DNA of 64,000 nucleotides from the NCBI RefSeq assembly GCF_004794465.1, contig NZ_SSDJ01000061.1:1-64000 (forward strand). The letters run 5' to 3'. Shown one piece after another: positions 61,189-64,000 of the stretch (the stretch's first letter is position 1; every line of letters begins with the position of its first letter). Both the position numbers and the translations under genes were made by a program. Below the pieces are notes generated by a model. It saw only the letters and a list, made by a program, of their open reading frames with translations. It made no database searches and had not been told where the DNA came from. Source of the stretch: Microbacterium sp. K24. GTDB lineage: Bacteria > Actinomycetota > Actinomycetes > Actinomycetales > Microbacteriaceae.

Positions 61189-61710
61189 TCAGACCTCTCC
61201 GATGGCGCGGAGCCGCGGGAGTTGCTCGGCCATCCAGGGGCTGAAGGCGAACGGCGCGCGCGCGACCGCCTCGACGAGATCGTCGACCTCGACCCACGCC
61301 CATTCCGCGACCTCGTCGGGGTCGCCGGTGGGGTCGCCGTCGACGAGGGCGACGTGCACGGGGCAGATCTCGTTCTCGACGATGCCGCTCGCATCGACGG
61401 CCCGATAGCGGTAGTCGGGGAGCACGACGCGGAGCTCGGTGAGCTCCAGTCCGAGTTCATGCATGCCGTGGCGTCGCACCGCCGCGGACATCTGCTCGTC
61501 GGGCCGCGGATGTCCGCAGAAGCTGTTCGTCCAGACCCCGGGCCACGTGCGCTTGGTGAGCGCACGACGAGTCACCAGCACCCGTCCGCCGGCGTCGAAC
61601 ACGTAGCAGGAGAACGCCAGGTGCAGAGGGGTGTCTGTCGTGTGCACCTCGCTCTTCGGCCTGGTCCCGATCGCCGTCCCGTCTTCGGCGAGGAGTGTCA
61701 CGTGATCCAT
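61189..61710 (-). CDS. idi: Isopentenyl-diphosphate delta-isomerase (type I)
   Basis: A 173-residue Nudix-fold enzyme with catalytic Cys in TNSFCGHPRPDE and Glu in VENEICPVHV. GGAGGG six bases before ATG 61710 sets the start. It interconverts IPP and DMAPP, supplying CrtE and the elongase. First gene of the carotenoid operon. Confidence 0.96.
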   Translation of the reverse strand: MDHVTLLAEDGTAIGTRPKSEVHTTDTPLHLAFSCYVFDAGGRVLVTRRALTKRTWPGVWTNSFCGHPRPDEQMSAAVRRHGMHELGLELTELRVVLPDYRYRAVDASGIVENEICPVHVALVDGDPTGDPDEVAEWAWVEVDDLVEAVARAPFAFSPWMAEQLPRLRAIGEV

Positions 61711-61735
61711 GGCATCCCTCCGCTCACCCATTTCG

Positions 61736-61760
61736 CTAACTTGGTAAGTAATCAACTTAG
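61736..61760. promoter_or_regulatory. Candidate CrtR operator in the crt/crtR intergenic region
   Basis: CTAACTTG ... CAACTTAG form an inverted repeat (one mismatch) with a nine-base centre in the 80-base interval between divergent idi and crtR. Position and AT-rich palindrome fit a MarR-type operator controlling both promoters. Confidence 0.6.
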
Positions 61761-61790
61761 CATGAAACTCTTCGTGTGTAACATGATCGC

Positions 61791-62417
61791 ATGGACACGG
61801 AGGCCGGCACCACCCCGCGCATCGGCGCGGAGCTGTCCGGCGACTCCACCACCACACCGGACGGACTCCGCCACACCGCGATCTACGACGTCGAATCCAG
61901 CGACCCGCGCAGCACCCTGATCGATCGGACGGGGGTTCCCCCCGAGGATCTCCGTCAGATCGCCGCCGTGATGGAGGCGCTGGGAGGATTGCGCGACGCG
62001 GAGCAGCGCCTCTCACAGGCGTCGCGCCGCTATATGCGGCTCAACGACACCGACATGCGCGCCCTGCACTACCTCATCGTGTGTGCGAACCGCGAGCTGG
62101 TCGCGACGCCGAGCGGCATCGCGCATCACCTCGGGATCTCGACGGCGGCGACGACCAAGCTGCTCGACAGGCTCGAGAACGGCGGCCACATCCATCGGGC
62201 GCCGCATCCGACGGATCGTCGAGCCCTCGCGATCACGATCACGCCGGAGACGCGCCATGCGGCGATGGAGACCGTGGGGCGTCAGCAGGCGAAGCGGTTC
62301 TACGCGGCGGCGCGCCTGAGTCGGGAGGAGCGGGACGTGGTGATCCGGTTCCTCGCCGACATGACCGATGAGATCACCCTCCGCGACGAAGCCTGGTTGA
62401 CGAAGACGGCGGAGTGA
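61791..62417 (+). CDS. crtR: MarR-family regulator of the carotenoid operon
   Basis: A 208-residue regulator with winged helix LVATPSGIAHHLGISTAATT ... THPTDRR-like wing (HPTDRRALAITIT). The N-terminal 65 residues before the MarR core are an extension. Divergent position next to the crt operon matches Corynebacterium CrtR, a repressor released by GGPP and similar diphosphates; orthology is inferred from context. Confidence 0.85.
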   Translation: MDTEAGTTPRIGAELSGDSTTTPDGLRHTAIYDVESSDPRSTLIDRTGVPPEDLRQIAAVMEALGGLRDAEQRLSQASRRYMRLNDTDMRALHYLIVCANRELVATPSGIAHHLGISTAATTKLLDRLENGGHIHRAPHPTDRRALAITITPETRHAAMETVGRQQAKRFYAAARLSREERDVVIRFLADMTDEITLRDEAWLTKTAE

Positions 62418-62445
62418 CGCACGTCCGGTGCGTCACTCCGCCGTC
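62405..62445. terminator. Bidirectional hairpin between crtR and lsr2
   Basis: A perfect 18-bp stem (5' arm 62405-62422, 3' arm 62428-62445) with loop GTCCG. It includes the crtR stop codon. No T-run on either side; probably serves both convergent genes. Confidence 0.75.
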
Positions 62446-62466
62446 TCAGGTCGGTGCTGTCTCAGG

Positions 62467-62811
62467 TCAGTGCGCGGCGTTGTACGCCTCGACGACCGGG
62501 GCCGGGATCCGGCCGCGCTCCGACAGGGTGTAGCCGTTGCTGTTCGCCCACGCGCGGATCGCGGCGACCTCGGGGTTGCGTGCCGGACGCTTGCGCGTGG
62601 CCGACGTGCGGGCCGAGCCGGATGATCCGGCGCGGCGCCCTGCCGAGATGTACGGCTCGAATGCCTTGCGCAATTCCTCCACGTGCGCCGCATTCAGGTC
62701 GATCTCGTAAGAGGTGCCGTTCAGCGAGAAATGCACGGTCTCGCCCTCGCCGACCTCCAGCACGCTGCCGTCGATATCGTCTACCAGTTGGTGCACAATT
62801 CTTCTTGCCAT
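62467..62811 (-). CDS. lsr2: Lsr2 nucleoid-associated protein
   Basis: A 114-residue protein with N-terminal dimerisation domain (HQLVDDIDGSVLEVGEGETV) and C-terminal AT-hook-like DNA-binding domain (NPEVAAIRAWANSNGYTLSE, RGRIP). Lsr2 silences AT-rich, often horizontally acquired DNA, the actinobacterial counterpart of H-NS. Confidence 0.95.
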   Translation of the reverse strand: MARRIVHQLVDDIDGSVLEVGEGETVHFSLNGTSYEIDLNAAHVEELRKAFEPYISAGRRAGSSGSARTSATRKRPARNPEVAAIRAWANSNGYTLSERGRIPAPVVEAYNAAH

Positions 62812-62869
62812 GGGACGCACACTACCGTCGACATTTATCGGAGACAAGAACAAAGGCGAAAGAAGACGA

Positions 62870-63196
62870 CTATTCGTGTCCGGTGTCAATCAGCTTGAGG
62901 CCGACAATGCACCCGACCAGTCCCATCAGCAGCAGAATGCGGAGCCAGGATATCTCGGTGTCGCCGGTGACCATGGCCCAGATGACCGTGAGGGAGGCAC
63001 CGATGCCCACCCACACGGCATAGGCCGTTCCTGTGGCGATATCTCGCATCGCAAATGCGAGACCGAACATCGACAGCGCGAGTCCGACGAAGAAGATGAC
63101 ACTCGGCCAGAGCTTGGTGAGGCCTTCGGACTTGCCGAGCGCAGTGGCCCAGACAGCCTCGAGCACTCCGGAGACGATGAGTACGATCCACGACAT
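62870..63196 (-). CDS. sugE: SMR-family guanidinium exporter (Gdx/SugE type)
   Basis: A 108-residue, four-helix SMR protein starting MSWIVLIVSGVLEAVWATAL; the essential Glu (E13/14 position) is in GVLEAVWA, and the KSEGLTKLWPS pattern is the Gdx rather than the EmrE subgroup. AAAGGA lies before ATG 63196. Upstream guanidine-III riboswitch supports guanidinium as substrate. Confidence 0.92.
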   Translation of the reverse strand: MSWIVLIVSGVLEAVWATALGKSEGLTKLWPSVIFFVGLALSMFGLAFAMRDIATGTAYAVWVGIGASLTVIWAMVTGDTEISWLRILLLMGLVGCIVGLKLIDTGHE

Positions 63197-63209
63197 GATC
63201 GGTCCTTTC

Positions 63210-63253
63210 GGACCAGTCTTTTCGCTCACCGGGTACTGGTCTGCCTCGTCCGG
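63210..63253 (-). promoter_or_regulatory. Guanidine-III riboswitch (ykkC-III/mini class)
   Basis: On the minus strand: CCGGACGAGG, then GACCAGTACCCGGTGAGC, then GAAAAGACTGGTCC. The conserved CCGGACGAGG / ACCCGG pseudoknot partners and GACCAGT / ACTGGTC pairing match the guanidine-III class. The 3' arm GGTCC can instead pair with GGACC across GAAA, hiding the AAAGGA ribosome-binding site; guanidine binding would free it. Confidence 0.9.
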
Positions 63254-63334
63254 GGCCGGAGTTCTCCGACCGCTTCCGATGGTAGCCCACGGGGCTGGGC
63301 AAGGACTGGGCAGCCGGGATCGACGGGGACGGCG

Positions 63335-64000
63335 TCAGGGGAGCAGGCCGGCGCGTCGTGCCCGGGTCACGGCGGAATGCCGCGTCGACGCATCCAGCTT
63401 CGACATCGCGGTGCCGAGATACGCCTTCACGGTGCCCTCTCGAAGGCCCAGCTGCGCGGCGATCTCGGCGTTCGTGGAGCCGAGGGCGGCGCAGGCGAGC
63501 ACGTCGGTCTCCCGCGGGGAGAGATGCACCGTGGGCACGGGGCCGGTCGCGACCGGGACGGCGTCGCCGGCGAGAGTGACCAGACGTCGCTCGACCTGGG
63601 CGATGCGAGCGCGGAGATCCGCATCGTCGACGTCGGCGGCGATGCTCCGCAGCTCGGCGAAGCTCTCCCGCAGCTCCTCGCGCTGGGGTGCGGGAACGGG
63701 ATCGGCGCCGCGGGCCGACGCGCGAAGCCGGCGCTCGACCTCGTCGCGGATGCGCAACTCCTCGGCGACCGACTGCGCCACCTGCATCGCCGGAGCCGTG
63801 GTCACCCCGCCGATCTGCTCCTCGTCCCACGCGCCGGCATAGAGCACTCCCCGCGGTCGGCCCTGCACCACGATCGGAAGTGCGAGCAGCGTGCGCAAGC
63901 CCTCGCCGAGCACGAACACGTCGTAGTCGTGCGTGATCTGCTGCGAAGAGCCGTAGTCGCTCGTCATCCGCGGGCGGAGCTCCATCATCGCCCTGCCGCC
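63335..64000 (-). CDS. GAF-LuxR transcriptional regulator, 5' end missing
   Basis: The frame is open to the right edge. Visible are the C-terminal half of a GAF domain (LLALPIVVQGRPRGVLYAG), a helical linker with Arg/Glu, and a LuxR HTH (LSPRETDVLACAALGSTNAE ... VKAYLGTAMSKL). Probably a signal-responsive activator; ligand unknown. Confidence 0.88.
   Translation of the reverse strand, partial: GGRAMMELRPRMTSDYGSSQQITHDYDVFVLGEGLRTLLALPIVVQGRPRGVLYAGAWDEEQIGGVTTAPAMQVAQSVAEELRIRDEVERRLRASARGADPVPAPQREELRESFAELRSIAADVDDADLRARIAQVERRLVTLAGDAVPVATGPVPTVHLSPRETDVLACAALGSTNAEIAAQLGLREGTVKAYLGTAMSKLDASTRHSAVTRARRAGLLP

Overview
The window reads as a high-GC actinobacterial chromosome, most likely Microbacterium or another Microbacteriaceae. 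Supporting signs are the CIRCE-controlled groEL2-type chaperonin without an adjacent groES, Lsr2, IdeR/DtxR, a WXG100 protein, an XPB-type helicase, DUF3027 and DUF3263 proteins, and a C50-carotenoid (decaprenoxanthin-type) operon. The genus is inferred from gene content, not from a marker gene.

Positions 1 to about 29,140 are the right part of an integrated siphophage-type prophage. It opens with the 3' end of an ssb gene and a run of small, tightly overlapping, cysteine-rich early genes (173-3764), closed by a terminator. A mixed-strand island follows (4104-5862): two minus-strand genes of unknown function flank a plus-strand HNH endonuclease. The late operon (6092-26000) is in canonical order: terminase small and large subunits, portal, ClpP-type protease with a nested scaffold start, decoration protein, major capsid, connectors, tail terminator, major tail, two tail assembly chaperones, tape measure, Dit-like and other minor tail proteins, M23 endolysin, membrane and holin genes, and a beta-helix tailspike-like protein. 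Beyond the late terminator lies a minus-strand operon encoding an O-antigen-ligase-like membrane protein, a candidate lysogenic-conversion locus. Next comes a divergent module (small secreted protein / HTH protein) around three adjacent 16-bp palindromes. A tRNA 3'-end-like fragment at 29116-29137 is the likely right attachment site. No integrase or repressor of standard type is visible; these are probably left of the window.

From 29246 the sequence is ordinary chromosome. It carries a CDP-alcohol phosphatidyltransferase, an aldo/keto reductase, an ABC transporter with a NarL-type two-component system, an SRAP protein, a YdcZ-type transporter, nitroreductase/msrB, DUF2332, DUF3263, a LytR_C protein, and groEL with its promoter and tandem CIRCE elements. 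Then come a WXG100 protein, an OmpR-type two-component system, a CPBP protease, the XPB helicase and its helicase-associated partner, a cold-shock protein, DUF3027, serC, dtxR, a secreted M23 peptidase, a short leader-ORF/terminator transcript, an HNH protein and tRNA-Arg(CCT).

The segment 53815-62445 is a complete C50 carotenoid cluster: idi, crtE, crtB, crtI, crtYe, crtYf and crtEb overlap or nearly abut, with an MMPL exporter gene next and a divergent MarR-type crtR sharing an operator region with idi. The right end has lsr2, a Gdx/SugE-type SMR transporter under a guanidine-III riboswitch, and a truncated GAF-LuxR regulator.
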